Part shown: positions 54,552 through 63,545 of the stretch, piece after piece
How positions within the stretch are numbered: the first letter of the stretch is position 1
Layout: each line of letters starts with the position of its first letter
Assembly (NCBI GenBank): GCA_903862415.1
Contig: CAIOYD010000041.1
Coordinates: 124,001 to 188,000 of the forward strand
Origin: an uncultured Oxalobacteraceae bacterium
GTDB lineage: Bacteria; Pseudomonadota; Gammaproteobacteria; Burkholderiales; Burkholderiaceae_D
Length of the DNA: 64,000 nucleotides
Direction: 5' to 3'
The notes under the pieces: generated by a model
Told to the model about the DNA's origin: nothing
Databases searched by the model: none
What the model saw: only the letters and a program-made list of their open reading frames with translations
Made by a program: the position numbers and the translations under genes

Positions 54552-56300
54552 ATGAACTCATTTCAACCTGAAACACTCGTGGCCGCTATGTTGGCTCAGC
54601 TAAATCAGTTGGCAGCGCCGAATCATAGCATGCCTGCCATGCCCTCCGTGCCCGCCTTATTTCCTGTGCCGGTTACCGGTGCTGATGTCATGTCGGAGCA
54701 GATCAGCTCGATGCTGCAGGAACTCGGCGGCAGTATTGATCCGCAAACTATGAGTCGTCTGCAACAAGAATATGTGCAGCACTACAGTGCTTTGTGGCAA
54801 GACATGCTGCAATCCAAACCCATCCAGATTGCGGATAAACGCTTTAAAGCACCGGAATGGCAAAACTCTTCCATGCATGCATTTGCGGCGGCTTCGTATT
54901 TATTAAATACCCAACTGCTCACCGCCATGGCCGATGCAGTCGACGCGCCTAAGCGGGCCAAACAAAAATTACAGTTTGCGGTTGCACAAATCACCGACGC
55001 CTTTTCGCCGGCCAATTTTTTAGCCTTTAATCCGGAAGCGCAGGAAAAAATTATCGCCACCAAGGGCGAGAGTCTGACCAACGGCATGGCCAATATGCTG
55101 GCCGACATGCAAAAAGGGCGGATATCCCAGACCGATGAATCGGCTTTTGAAGTTGGCCGCAATGTTGCCACCACCGCTGGCCATGTGGTGTATGAAAACC
55201 AGTTATTCCAGTTAATTCACTATCAGCCCCTGCATGCCACGGTCTATGAACGCCCCTTGCTGATGGTTCCTCCCTGTATCAATAAATATTATATTCTGGA
55301 TTTACAGCCGGAAAATTCGCTGGTGCGCTATGCGCTCGAGCAAGGACATTCGGTGTTTCTGGTTTCCTGGGTTAACCCCGATGAATCACTCGCCCACATC
55401 ACCTGGGATGATTATGTCGACTCCGGCGTCATCGAGGCTATCCATGTGGTTCAGGAAATCTCTGGTCAGGAAAAAATCAATACGTTTGGCTTTTGTGTTG
55501 GCGGCACCTTGCTGTCGACGTCGCTGGCCGTGCTGGCCGCGCGCGGCGAACAGGCCGCCGCCAGCATCACCTTGCTGACTACCCTGCTGGATTTTTCCGA
55601 TACCGGTGTGCTGGAAGTGTTTGTCGATGAGATGCAGGTAGAAATGCGTGAAAAATCCATAGGCCAGTCCGGTTTGATGTCCGGGCGTGACCTTGGCAGC
55701 GCCTTTTCCAGTTTGCGTCCGAATGATCTGGTCTGGAACTATGTGCAATCCAATTATTTAAAAGGCGAAGCTCCGGTTGCCTTTGATTTGCTTTACTGGA
55801 ATGGCGACGGCACCAATTTGCCCGGCCCGATGTTTTGCTGGTACCTGCGCAACACCTATCTGGAAAATAATTTAAAACAGGCTGGCAAACTCACCGTGGC
55901 GGGTGAAAAAGTGAATCTGGGTAAAATCAATGCCCCTGCTTTTATCTACGGCTCGCGCGAAGATCACATCGTTCCCTGGACTGCCGCGTTTGAATCCATG
56001 AGTTTGCTCAACCCGAAAAAACCAGCCAGAAATCGCTTTGTACTCGGCGCTTCCGGACATATTGCCGGTGTGATCAATCCCCCAGCTAAAATGAAACGTA
56101 ACTACTGGTCATCGAATCAGTCCGGCGGTTCCGCGCAAGCCTGGCTGGAATCGGCCCAACAACAACCCGGCAGCTGGTGGCCGGAATGGTCGGCATTTTT
56201 AACAGAACATGCAGGTAAACCAATCAAACCAACGAAAGGAAAGGCCAAATACAAAACCATAGAACCGGCACCCGGACGGTATGTAAAAGCAAAGTGCTGA
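54552..56300 (+). CDS. phaC: Class I polyhydroxyalkanoate synthase
   Basis: This 582-residue polymerase links 3-hydroxyacyl-CoA into PHA granules. The lipase-like box is FGFCVGGTLLSTSLAVLAAR with nucleophile Cys315; the catalytic Asp is in SREDHIVPW, and the His in LGASGHIAGVINPP. SLVRYALEQGHSVFLVSWVN and PGPMFCWYLRNTYLENNL are class I signatures. The N-terminal 90 residues are variable, as in relatives. It is followed 40 bases later by phaB. phaA (thiolase) is not in the cluster. Confidence 0.95.
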   Translation: MNSFQPETLVAAMLAQLNQLAAPNHSMPAMPSVPALFPVPVTGADVMSEQISSMLQELGGSIDPQTMSRLQQEYVQHYSALWQDMLQSKPIQIADKRFKAPEWQNSSMHAFAAASYLLNTQLLTAMADAVDAPKRAKQKLQFAVAQITDAFSPANFLAFNPEAQEKIIATKGESLTNGMANMLADMQKGRISQTDESAFEVGRNVATTAGHVVYENQLFQLIHYQPLHATVYERPLLMVPPCINKYYILDLQPENSLVRYALEQGHSVFLVSWVNPDESLAHITWDDYVDSGVIEAIHVVQEISGQEKINTFGFCVGGTLLSTSLAVLAARGEQAAASITLLTTLLDFSDTGVLEVFVDEMQVEMREKSIGQSGLMSGRDLGSAFSSLRPNDLVWNYVQSNYLKGEAPVAFDLLYWNGDGTNLPGPMFCWYLRNTYLENNLKQAGKLTVAGEKVNLGKINAPAFIYGSREDHIVPWTAAFESMSLLNPKKPARNRFVLGASGHIAGVINPPAKMKRNYWSSNQSGGSAQAWLESAQQQPGSWWPEWSAFLTEHAGKPIKPTKGKAKYKTIEPAPGRYVKAKC

Positions 56301-56340
56301 TCAAAGCATAGAATTTATCTAAAATATAAAGGAGAGCAAC

Positions 56341-57081
56341 ATGAAAAAACGAATTGCATATGTGACTGGTGGTATGGGTGGTATCGGCTCTTCAATTTGC
56401 AAGCGCCTGTGCAAAGATGGCTTTATCGTGGTTGCTGGCTGTGGCCCCAACTCGATGCGCAAAGAATCCTGGTTAAAAGCCATGCATGCTGAAGGCTACG
56501 AGGTACATGCTTCCGAAGGTAATGTTTCCGACTGGAATTCCACCAAAGAAGCGTTTGAAAAAGTCCGTACCGAAATCGGTGAAGTCGATGTACTGGTCAA
56601 TAACGCCGGCATTACCCGTGATGGTCAGTTCCGCAAAATGTCGCGCGAAGACTGGGATATGGTCATCAACACCAACCTGAATTCGCTCTTCAATGTCACT
56701 AAACAAGTCATTGATGGCATGGTAGAGCGCGGCTGGGGGCGGGTAATCAATATTTCTTCGGTCAATGGGCAAAAAGGGCAGTTTGGTCAAACCAATTACT
56801 CTACCGCCAAAGCTGGTTTACATGGTTTTTCCATGGCGCTGGCTCAGGAAGTGGCCACCAAAGGCGTGACCGTTAACACCGTTTCTCCAGGTTATGTCGG
56901 TACCGATATGGTCAAGGCAATACGTCCGGACGTGCTGGAAAAAATTGTCAACGGCATTCCGGTCAAGCGTTTGGCAGAACCAGAAGAAATAGCCTCTATT
57001 GTGGCGTGGATCGCGTCCGATGAAGGTGGTTATGCAACCGGATCGGATTTCTCGATTAATGGCGGCTTACATATGGGCTAA
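56341..57081 (+). CDS. phaB: Acetoacetyl-CoA reductase
   Basis: This 246-residue short-chain dehydrogenase reduces acetoacetyl-CoA with NADPH for PHB synthesis. The cofactor motif is VTGGMGGIGSSICKRL, the NNAG motif is LVNNAGITRDGQ, and the catalytic Ser/Tyr/Lys are in INISSVNGQKGQ and QTNYSTAKAGLHGF. GGIGSSICKRL and TRDGQFRKM are typical of PhaB as opposed to FabG. It has AAGGAGAG before ATG 56341, and a terminator follows at once. Confidence 0.94.
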   Translation: MKKRIAYVTGGMGGIGSSICKRLCKDGFIVVAGCGPNSMRKESWLKAMHAEGYEVHASEGNVSDWNSTKEAFEKVRTEIGEVDVLVNNAGITRDGQFRKMSREDWDMVINTNLNSLFNVTKQVIDGMVERGWGRVINISSVNGQKGQFGQTNYSTAKAGLHGFSMALAQEVATKGVTVNTVSPGYVGTDMVKAIRPDVLEKIVNGIPVKRLAEPEEIASIVAWIASDEGGYATGSDFSINGGLHMG

Positions 57082-57097
57082 AGCCCGGATTGGTCAC

Positions 57098-57124
57098 AAA
57101 AAAGGGAGCGCGGCTCCCTTTTTT
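57098..57124 (+). terminator. Terminator of phaCB
   Basis: GGGAGC-GCG-GCTCCC is a 6-bp stem with six T after it and six A before it, so it can work on both strands. Confidence 0.92.
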
Positions 57125-57165
57125 AGTTAACTCGCCTTCAGACTAGTTGCTTTCTGGTAAATCCG

Positions 57166-57195
57166 TTACCATCCAGCAGAAGACATTGCTATAAT
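57166..57195 (+). promoter_or_regulatory. phaR promoter
   Basis: A perfect TATAAT (57190-57195) with TTACCA (57166-57171) 18 bases upstream precedes phaR by 94 bases. The -35 matches four of six positions. Confidence 0.5.
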
Positions 57196-57289
57196 AAATG
57201 TCCTAATTTCATATCCTGCAACGGCCGGTTTTATTAACAACCTATTTCCCTGCTTAAGCAAGCGTGGTGATAAATTCATTGGAATAACC

Positions 57290-57844
57290 ATGAGCGGTAC
57301 AAAAAAAACAACCGAACATCTGATTAAAAAATACCCCAACCGTCGGCTGTATGATACCCAATCGAGCACCTACATCACACTTGCTGATGTTAAACAGCTG
57401 GTCATGGACAATGATAATTTTGTAGTGGTGGACGCCAAATCCAATGAAGACCTGACCCGCAGCATTTTGTTGCAAATCATTCTGGATGAAGAAGCCGGTG
57501 GTTCACCTATGTTTTCCAGTTCCGTGTTGTCGCAAATCATCCGTTATTATGGCCATGCCATGCAGGGAATGATGGGTAATTATCTGGAAAAAAATGTTCA
57601 GGCCTTTATCGATATTCAGAATAAACTGGCAGAAAATTCTCTGCCCAATATCGATGGCAAACCCTTCAGCCCGGAAATGTGGACCCAGTTCATGAATGTC
57701 CAAGGACCAATGATGCAGGGAATGATGGGAAATTACATCGATCAGAGTAAAAACTTGTTTGTACAAATGCAAGAGCAAATGCAAAACCAGACACTGGGTA
57801 TTTTTACCGCCTTTCCCTTTACTCCCGAGAATAAACCCAAATAA
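57290..57844 (+). CDS. phaR: PHA synthesis repressor PhaR
   Basis: This 184-residue regulator senses PHA and represses phasin and its own gene. The N-terminal PHB_acc_N domain (HLIKKYPNRRLYDTQSSTYI then TLADVKQLV) binds DNA, followed by the accumulation regulator domain (DLTRSILLQIILDEE, SQIIRYYGHAMQGMMGNYLE). The Met/Gln-rich tail contains MMQGMMGNYIDQSKNLF, an imperfect repeat of the MQGMMGNYLE motif. It has its own promoter and terminator. Confidence 0.93.
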   Translation: MSGTKKTTEHLIKKYPNRRLYDTQSSTYITLADVKQLVMDNDNFVVVDAKSNEDLTRSILLQIILDEEAGGSPMFSSSVLSQIIRYYGHAMQGMMGNYLEKNVQAFIDIQNKLAENSLPNIDGKPFSPEMWTQFMNVQGPMMQGMMGNYIDQSKNLFVQMQEQMQNQTLGIFTAFPFTPENKPK

Positions 57845-57868
57845 GCACAGTTAATCAATGCCTGACAC

Positions 57869-57895
57869 CAAAGAGCGTTCACCCGCTCTTTTTTT
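57869..57895 (+). terminator. Terminator of phaR
   Basis: AAAGAGCG and CGCTCTTT form an 8-bp stem with a 6-base loop, continued by T residues (57888-57895), 25 bases after phaR. Confidence 0.85.
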
Positions 57896-57936
57896 ATGAC
57901 CGTACATGGCGTAATTCTATAGATTATCGGCAACAG

Positions 57937-57965
57937 TTGATCTAAGTCAATCGAGCACCTATAGT
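57937..57965 (+). promoter_or_regulatory. Promoter with an FNR/Dnr-type palindrome, chemoreceptor gene
   Basis: TTGAT-CTAA-GTCAA (57937-57950) matches the FNR/Dnr consensus TTGAT-N4-ATCAA in nine of ten fixed positions. Its first half also serves as the -35 (TTGATC) of a promoter with TATAGT at 57960-57965, spacer 17. A regulator bound here would sit on the -35 box, so repression is as likely as activation from a second start point. Confidence 0.6.
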
Positions 57966-58003
57966 TTCTACTACCTTGTAGAGAGCGGAATTAAGGAGAT
58001 AGC

Positions 58004-59674
58004 ATGAGTAACATGGCACTTTGGTGGCAGGGCATAGGCTTGCAGCGCAAGTTGCAAATTATGATTCAGGGTATTCTGGTCGTTATTCTGTGCGCAGCAC
58101 AACAATGGATATCAACCCGTTTTGAGCAGGCGGTATTGCACGCTGCCGAAGAAAGAGCCAATTCCGTCACAGAAGGCACCATTAATGGCTTAAATACCTT
58201 AATGGTGACCAAGGCTGGCGAGGATGAAGTCATCAGCAATGCCGACAGTCGCGCCCTGTTTATTCAAAAAATGGGCACGTCGGACAAAATCAAAGAATTA
58301 CGGGTCGTGCGTGGTCAGGGCGTGAATGCTGAATTTGGACCCGGGTTGCCAGAAGAAAAATCTGTTGACGAACTCGACCGCAGCGTGCTGGCCAGTGGGG
58401 TTAAGCAATTTCAGATTAATCGCGGCAGTGATCCATCCTTAAGGGCTGTGTTACCGTTTATCGCCAAAAAAGATTTGCGTGGCACGAATTGTTTAAAATG
58501 CCATGGCGTCGATGAAGATGCCGTTCTGGGCGTGGCCAGTATTGTGATCGACATCCGCGATGATCTGGACGCTATCCGGAAAATCAATACTCTGCTCTGG
58601 ATAGGTCAGGCGCTGTTGCAGCTGATTTTATTCTTTGCTATCGGATATATTGTCAGTCGTTTGCTTAAGCAGCTCGGTGGTGAGCCGGACTATGCCACCC
58701 GTATCGCGACCCGGATAGCGGCGGGCGATCTGGCCTGTGAAATCGATACTCTGCCAGGTGATACTGTCAGCCTGATGGCGGCGATGAAGGTCATGCGAGA
58801 TAATCTGGCTAAAATTGTCAGCGAAGTCCGCGTCGGTACTGAGCTGGTGGCCAGCGCCTCCGGCCAGATCGCCAGCGGCAATCTGGATCTGTCGGAGCGC
58901 ACCGAACGCCAGGCCAGCGCACTGGAAGAAACCGCCTCGTCGATGGAAGATCTGACCATGACGGTCAAACAGAATGCGGATAATGCCAACAAGGCTAATT
59001 CACTGGTGGTGTCTGCCTCCGAGGTTGCAGTCAAAGGTGGCGCGGTGTTTTCTGAAGTGGTTGGCACCATGAGTGTGATTAATGCCTCGTCGAAAAAAAT
59101 TGTCGACATTATCGGCGTGATCGACAGCATTGCCTTCCAGACTAATATTTTAGCTCTGAATGCCGCCGTCGAAGCTGCTCGTGCCGGTGAACAGGGTCGT
59201 GGTTTTGCCGTGGTGGCGACTGAAGTCCGCAATCTGGCACAACGCTCGGCGGCTGCCGCGAATGAAATTAAAAAACTCATCAATGATTCGGTAGAAAAAG
59301 TTGATGCCGGCTCCAGACTGGTGGATCAGGCCGGGGCGACCATGAATGAAATCGTTGACAGCATCCGTCATGTCACTGACATCATGGGCGAAATCACGTC
59401 GGCGAGCCGCGATCAGACCTCGGGCATCGAGCAAATCAACCAGGCCATCAGCCAGATGGATGATGTCACTCAACAAAATGCCGCATTGGTGGAACAAGCG
59501 GCCGCAGCGGCTGCCTCGCTGCAGGATCAGGCCAGCAATTTGCAACAGGTAGTTGGGATTTTTAAACTCGATGCACAGCACATGGCCGCGGCAGAAAATA
59601 AAATTGGTGCACTGGTAAGCACTGGCAATGCAACGCCGGCGCGTCAGACGATGAATCCAAAACGACTGACTTAA
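58004..59674 (+). CDS. Methyl-accepting chemotaxis protein with a c-type haem sensor domain
   Basis: This 556-residue receptor has a membrane helix (about 18-37), a periplasmic domain, a second helix (about 195-220), a HAMP domain and a cytoplasmic signalling hairpin. The periplasmic domain ends [16 protein letters not shown], with a CxxCH haem site at Cys163, Cys166 and His167; the layout fits the DUF3365/Tll0287-like haem sensors. The signalling tip contains [20 protein letters not shown] and [16 protein letters not shown]. The tail ends NPKRLT without a CheR docking pentapeptide. A covalently bound haem could sense redox, O2 or NO. It stands alone, with an FNR/Dnr-like site upstream and no che genes nearby. 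Confidence 0.88.
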   Translation: MSNMALWWQGIGLQRKLQIMIQGILVVILCAAQQWISTRFEQAVLHAAEERANSVTEGTINGLNTLMVTKAGEDEVISNADSRALFIQKMGTSDKIKELRVVRGQGVNAEFGPGLPEEKSVDELDRSVLASGVKQFQINRGSDPSLRAVLPFIAKKDLRGTNCLKCHGVDEDAVLGVASIVIDIRDDLDAIRKINTLLWIGQALLQLILFFAIGYIVSRLLKQLGGEPDYATRIATRIAAGDLACEIDTLPGDTVSLMAAMKVMRDNLAKIVSEVRVGTELVASASGQIASGNLDLSERTERQASALEETASSMEDLTMTVKQNADNANKANSLVVSASEVAVKGGAVFSEVVGTMSVINASSKKIVDIIGVIDSIAFQTNILALNAAVEAARAGEQGRGFAVVATEVRNLAQRSAAAANEIKKLINDSVEKVDAGSRLVDQAGATMNEIVDSIRHVTDIMGEITSASRDQTSGIEQINQAISQMDDVTQQNAALVEQAAAAAASLQDQASNLQQVVGIFKLDAQHMAAAENKIGALVSTGNATPARQTMNPKRLT

Positions 59675-59827
59675 GTGCTACTTGCCTTGCTGTATGGAAA
59701 TGACTGCTGGCGTAATCCGGAGCAACCAAACGCTGTAGAACAAACGCTGAACCTCGCATTGCTTACAAAGCAATCATGTCCGGAATACGTATTTAAGCTT
59801 ATTGAATTGTTTAGAGCAAGTTTATAC

Positions 59828-59857
59828 CCTTCAAGTTACTATTTATATTGAAGGAGG
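59828..59857 (+). promoter_or_regulatory. Hairpin covering the ribosome site of the next gene
   Basis: CCTTCAA (59828-59834) pairs perfectly with TTGAAGG (59848-59854), and the right arm includes the first part of the AAGGAGG ribosome site for ATG 59864. A 7-bp stem of this kind could limit translation, for example as a temperature-dependent element. Confidence 0.4.
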
Positions 59858-59863
59858 TAAAAC

Positions 59864-60730
59864 ATGCATATTTCATTCAGAACAGTGAGCAGAGCTGTTA
59901 GCGCCGAAACGGTAGCATCCAGACGCGAGGCCGTAAAAAATTACGACAGAACCACATCAAAGAGCATTGCGATCGCCTTTGGCGTGATCACTCTGGGTGT
60001 TTCAGGGTTGATCTACTATCAATGGCATGAGTGGTTGACGGAACAAAAATTACAGGAAATTGATGATTTGTTTGAGAAAATCAAAAGTGCACCTGTCCAA
60101 ACTAAGCCTGATGGAACGATATCCGCTTCCATTCAAGTTTCCGACTTTAAAATATATGAAATTTTAGATAACAACACGCTTTATCTGGGTATTCGACAAC
60201 TAAGTACTGATGATATTACATACCAGTCCGCGAACTCCCTGACTCTGAACGAAATTAAACTGCGTGCAAATTCATCGTCACAATATAGTCAATTGAGAGC
60301 CAAATTTACCGAGTTAGAAAAAGTCTGCAGTCAGTCAACATTTCATGTTCGCATGGAATTGGCGTTATTAATGTATCTTGCTGATCAGCTTAAGGAATGC
60401 CACTCTCACAATGAAAATACGCAGGTGGAGTGCGAGATGGAAGACTTTTTTAAAGCCAACCCCTTTTTATTAGACTTTTTGCAAAATGAATTGCGTGAAG
60501 GAAAATTGGATCAATTGATGGCGCAATTTAATGCACAAACAAATGTTGATATAAATAACGAATTACTTTCCTTAAAAAACATTGCCTTCAATTTGCGGAA
60601 CATCAATTCAAAAGATAAAGCCTGGCTCGATTTAAGTGCCAAGTTTGTCCATGACTTTGATCGCATGTACGATCAGAGCCTTGATTCAGGCCCTGTTGAA
60701 AATACGGAAAACTTTCAGCAACAGTTGTGA
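59864..60730 (+). CDS. Paralogue family protein 1 (AV-x2-Y-x2-TTS motif)
   Basis: I do not recognise this 288-residue protein. It has a short N-terminal part, the motif AVKNYDRTTSK (residues 23-33), then one membrane helix (about 36-52, IAIAFGVITLGVSGLIYY), a heptad-like acidic stretch (LQEIDDLFEKIK) and a soluble domain with few cysteines. The same architecture occurs in the products of 60822-61616 and 61696-62526, which are 20-30% similar by eye after the motif. The N-terminus lacks a signal peptide, so the bulk may lie on either side of the membrane. Its ribosome site is in a hairpin. AT-rich composition and unique content suggest an accessory region. Confidence 0.6.
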   Translation: MHISFRTVSRAVSAETVASRREAVKNYDRTTSKSIAIAFGVITLGVSGLIYYQWHEWLTEQKLQEIDDLFEKIKSAPVQTKPDGTISASIQVSDFKIYEILDNNTLYLGIRQLSTDDITYQSANSLTLNEIKLRANSSSQYSQLRAKFTELEKVCSQSTFHVRMELALLMYLADQLKECHSHNENTQVECEMEDFFKANPFLLDFLQNELREGKLDQLMAQFNAQTNVDINNELLSLKNIAFNLRNINSKDKAWLDLSAKFVHDFDRMYDQSLDSGPVENTENFQQQL

Positions 60731-60776
60731 CCATTTCCGTTGCCGTTGAAATAATACCGGGGTTTAATGCGGTAAG

Positions 60777-60806
60777 CTAGCCTGCGCTGCTGATTGCGCA
60801 GGCTAG
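60777..60806. terminator. Hairpin between convergent paralogue genes
   Basis: CTAGCCTGCGC and GCGCAGGCTAG form a perfect 11-bp stem around TGCTGATT. It lies between the ends of two convergent genes and may stop transcription from both sides, but neither side has a T-tract. Confidence 0.5.
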
Positions 60807-60821
60807 ACGTTGTTGGTTGCA

Positions 60822-61616
60822 TCAAGTGTGAGACGTGGCAGCGTGAAGTTGTTCAGTGCTGGTCTTTAATCTCTGTATTTTTCCTAGCACTGCATTCCAT
60901 TTTTGAGCATCCCCACCATATTTCACTTGGGCATTTAAAATGCCGATGAGCCTGTCGTAATCGTTTAATTTCTGTTTTAAAAAATTCATTCCATCGAAAG
61001 TCAGATACTCATTCCAAGGTCGATGCTGACAAAAAGCGAAGGCATTGTCGTGCAGGAAGAGTAAATAGCTAATTTCAGTTTTATCTTCATAGCTAATTCC
61101 GCGCTCGTTCTGAAACAGTTCGTGGGTAGCTCGGCACAGTTTTTCGTCCCCCAGAGTCGGATCTTTCCACTTTGCTCTGGAGATAATTTTTTGCAGTGAA
61201 ATATGATTATGTAAACTGGTGACCATGCAATGACTGCTGACAGTGTTGTTGATATAAACAGTGGTATTATTTCCATGCACATTTTCTTGCAACTTAAATT
61301 TGCCCACCGCAATGTGTTGAGTATAGAAATGTGATTCGGTGGTGTCACTTTTTTTTTCTTGACCGGTTCGAAGGAATTCCATCAATTCATCCATCGCGGC
61401 TACCTTGTTTTTTGTCAGAGATTGATGATGCATGTAGTACACCAAGCCGGACAGTCCCAGCGTAATTGGCGCAAATACAATCGTGAGTGCTTTTGAAGTT
61501 GTTCTGTCATAGTCCGCCACGGCTTCATGTATGGAACGGTGGGGGTTATCAATGACTCTGTGCAGGCTTTTGGTGCTGAGGTATTTATTAATATTGGCGG
61601 TATTGACGGGAAGCAT
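60822..61616 (-). CDS. Paralogue family protein 2 (AV-x2-Y-x2-TTS motif)
   Basis: The 264-residue protein is related to its two neighbours: AVADYDRTTSK at residues 32-42, a membrane helix (about 44-61, LTIVFAPITLGLSGLVYYM), then KNKVAAMDELMEFLR and a soluble domain with EDKTEISYLLFLHDNAFAFC in the place where protein 1 has FHVRMELALLMYLADQ. No enzyme motif is seen. It is convergent with protein 1 and in the same direction as protein 3, 79 bases downstream of it. Function unknown. Confidence 0.6.
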   Translation of the reverse strand: MLPVNTANINKYLSTKSLHRVIDNPHRSIHEAVADYDRTTSKALTIVFAPITLGLSGLVYYMHHQSLTKNKVAAMDELMEFLRTGQEKKSDTTESHFYTQHIAVGKFKLQENVHGNNTTVYINNTVSSHCMVTSLHNHISLQKIISRAKWKDPTLGDEKLCRATHELFQNERGISYEDKTEISYLLFLHDNAFAFCQHRPWNEYLTFDGMNFLKQKLNDYDRLIGILNAQVKYGGDAQKWNAVLGKIQRLKTSTEQLHAATSHT

Positions 61617-61695
61617 ATTTCACCTTGATGATGGGATAGGTAAGCGTGTCAGGATTTCACAATAGCTACATTTCTTAATGCTGATTCGCTTTGTG

Positions 61696-62526
61696 TCATT
61701 TGTAGCGGTTGAGTAAATTGATGATGAGGCTGTAGTCGCTATATAGGACATCTGTGGACTGCAGGTTTTGCATCAGTTTATTGAAATGTTCGATCAGTTC
61801 GGTGTGTTTTTGGAGGTTAAACCGTGTTTCAATGAATTGATACATGGCTTCATTGAGTTGTTGTATCTCGCCTCGATAATTTTTTTTCTCAGATTCCCAA
61901 TTTTCCAGTTCACAAGTATCCGTATCAGTGGCTGCCATTTTATTGTTTTTAATAATTGAAAGCCGATCACAACTTCCATGTCGATGTTCTTCGATTCTTT
62001 GCAAAATGGCGATGTCGCGCATATCTTCATAACAGGTCTCGCGCGAACGGCCAAACAGATTGGAAATATATCCATCAATGTGATATTCATCGATTAATTC
62101 TGTTTTTGGTAACACAACGTCACCTCGGCGTTTTATGTCCTCAAGTGAAAAAGACCCGGGAATTGCTTTGATGTTGTTGGTGAGACCGTAGCGAAGAGTT
62201 ATTTTTGGTTGATCAAATTCCAAGGTTTCAAAGAAGTACAGTTCATCGATGTGCATATAGCGGCATGGTGCTTTATTAAACCTGCCAGATTTGATTTCTG
62301 CCATTTTTATTTTTTCAATCAGTTCTCTGATTTCTTCAATCTTGTGGCTGGTTTGTGTTCGATGCCAGAGTTTGTACATTCCTATAGAAGTAAATAGCGT
62401 GAAAGGGGCAGAAACACCGGTCACCACCCTTGAGGTGGTTTTGTTATAGTTGGCTACGGCATTTTCGATAGACAGGTGTTTGGATGAGATGACTCTGGCG
62501 ACGGATTTGAGTGAAAGGTAGTGCAT
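61696..62526 (-). CDS. Paralogue family protein 3 (AV-x2-Y-x2-TTS motif)
   Basis: The 276-residue protein begins MHYLSLKSVARVISSKHLSI, close to the MHISFRTVSRAVSAETVAS start of protein 1, then AVANYNKTTSR (23-33), a hydrophobic stretch (about 34-52, weaker than in the others) and HKIEEIRELIEKIK. Later YEDMRDIAILQRIEEH aligns with the YEDKTEISYLLFLHDN region of protein 2. ATG 62526 with GGAG 7 bases before it is preferred to the longer frame at 62553. It is the most diverged copy. Unknown function. Confidence 0.6.
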   Translation of the reverse strand: MHYLSLKSVARVISSKHLSIENAVANYNKTTSRVVTGVSAPFTLFTSIGMYKLWHRTQTSHKIEEIRELIEKIKMAEIKSGRFNKAPCRYMHIDELYFFETLEFDQPKITLRYGLTNNIKAIPGSFSLEDIKRRGDVVLPKTELIDEYHIDGYISNLFGRSRETCYEDMRDIAILQRIEEHRHGSCDRLSIIKNNKMAATDTDTCELENWESEKKNYRGEIQQLNEAMYQFIETRFNLQKHTELIEHFNKLMQNLQSTDVLYSDYSLIINLLNRYK

Positions 62527-62704
62527 ACTGAATCTCCATAGACTTAAAAGCAAAATGATACTCTAGTTTTGTTGCATTATGGACAATATTGATGAAGGTA
62601 CTTATTGACAAATAATTGAATTTTTGTTACCAATTTATGCCGATGTGCAGCGGGTAAATTTCGTGCAATGGCTAAAAAACGTAGCTTACGGCCAGAGATG
62701 GTAT

Positions 62705-63451
62705 TTACATTTGTTTAAATAAATGCACATAGCTGCGGCTGACTTCGAGTTTTTCGCCCGAGCCGCGGATTTGCACCAGATGGCGTCCGCGCATGTCACG
62801 CACCACACCCTCGATGGCTTTGGCGTTGACCAGCGTGGAGCGGTGGATTTGCCAGAACAGTGCCGGATCGAGTTCTTCCACCAGTTCACGCACTGGTTTG
62901 CGGATCAGTGCTTCGACGGTGTTGGTTTGCACCCGGGTGTATTTTTCATCCGACTGAAAAAACAGAATATCTTCTACCGGAAACAAGCGCAGTTCAGCGC
63001 CGATGGACGCCTGTATCCATTGCAGATAACTGGGCTTTTGTCCTATCTGTTTGCTTAACCGGGCGATTAGCGTGCTCATGTCATCCGGCGCTTGGGTCAG
63101 GCGTTTTTTCAGACGCTCTACCGTTAAACTGAGTCGCTCCAGATCAGCCGGTTTGAGTACGTAATCGATGGCGCCATGTTCAAACGCTTCCACGGCATAC
63201 TGGTCATAGGCGGTAATAAACACCACATGGGTTTTGCCGGCGATCGCCTGTGCCGCTTCCAGTCCGGTTTTACCCGGCATGCGGATATCAAGAAAGGCAA
63301 AATCGGGTTGATGAGTCACGACCAGATCAATCGCTTCCTGGCCATTTTTTGCCTGCGCAACGATCTCCAGTTCCGGCCATGCCTGCTGCAAACGCAGCAG
63401 CAGCTGGTCACGCATAAGTCGTTCGTCGTCTGCTATGATCGCTGTAGGCAT
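62705..63451 (-). CDS. LytTR-family response regulator
   Basis: The 248-residue regulator has a receiver domain (Asp8, Asp9, phospho-acceptor Asp55 in FAFLDIRMPG, Thr80, Lys100 in DYVLKPAD) and a C-terminal LytTR DNA-binding domain (LRLFPVEDILFFQSDEKYTR, LFWQIHRSTLVNAKAIEGV, LEVSRSYVHLFKQM). It resembles AlgR/LytR-type regulators. The histidine kinase gene ends 192 bases upstream on the same strand, with a tandem repeat between. Targets are unknown; in other bacteria LytTR pairs control pyruvate or peptide uptake genes such as btsT/cstA, but no site is recognised here. Confidence 0.9.
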   Translation of the reverse strand: MPTAIIADDERLMRDQLLLRLQQAWPELEIVAQAKNGQEAIDLVVTHQPDFAFLDIRMPGKTGLEAAQAIAGKTHVVFITAYDQYAVEAFEHGAIDYVLKPADLERLSLTVERLKKRLTQAPDDMSTLIARLSKQIGQKPSYLQWIQASIGAELRLFPVEDILFFQSDEKYTRVQTNTVEALIRKPVRELVEELDPALFWQIHRSTLVNAKAIEGVVRDMRGRHLVQIRGSGEKLEVSRSYVHLFKQM

Positions 63452-63545
63452 TTGGTTGGGCAGTTAATTAAACAGGATTAAATTGTATTTTAAATTTCAA
63501 TAAAAGTAACAGTTTTATAGAAATAAATAATCGATGATGAGGGGG

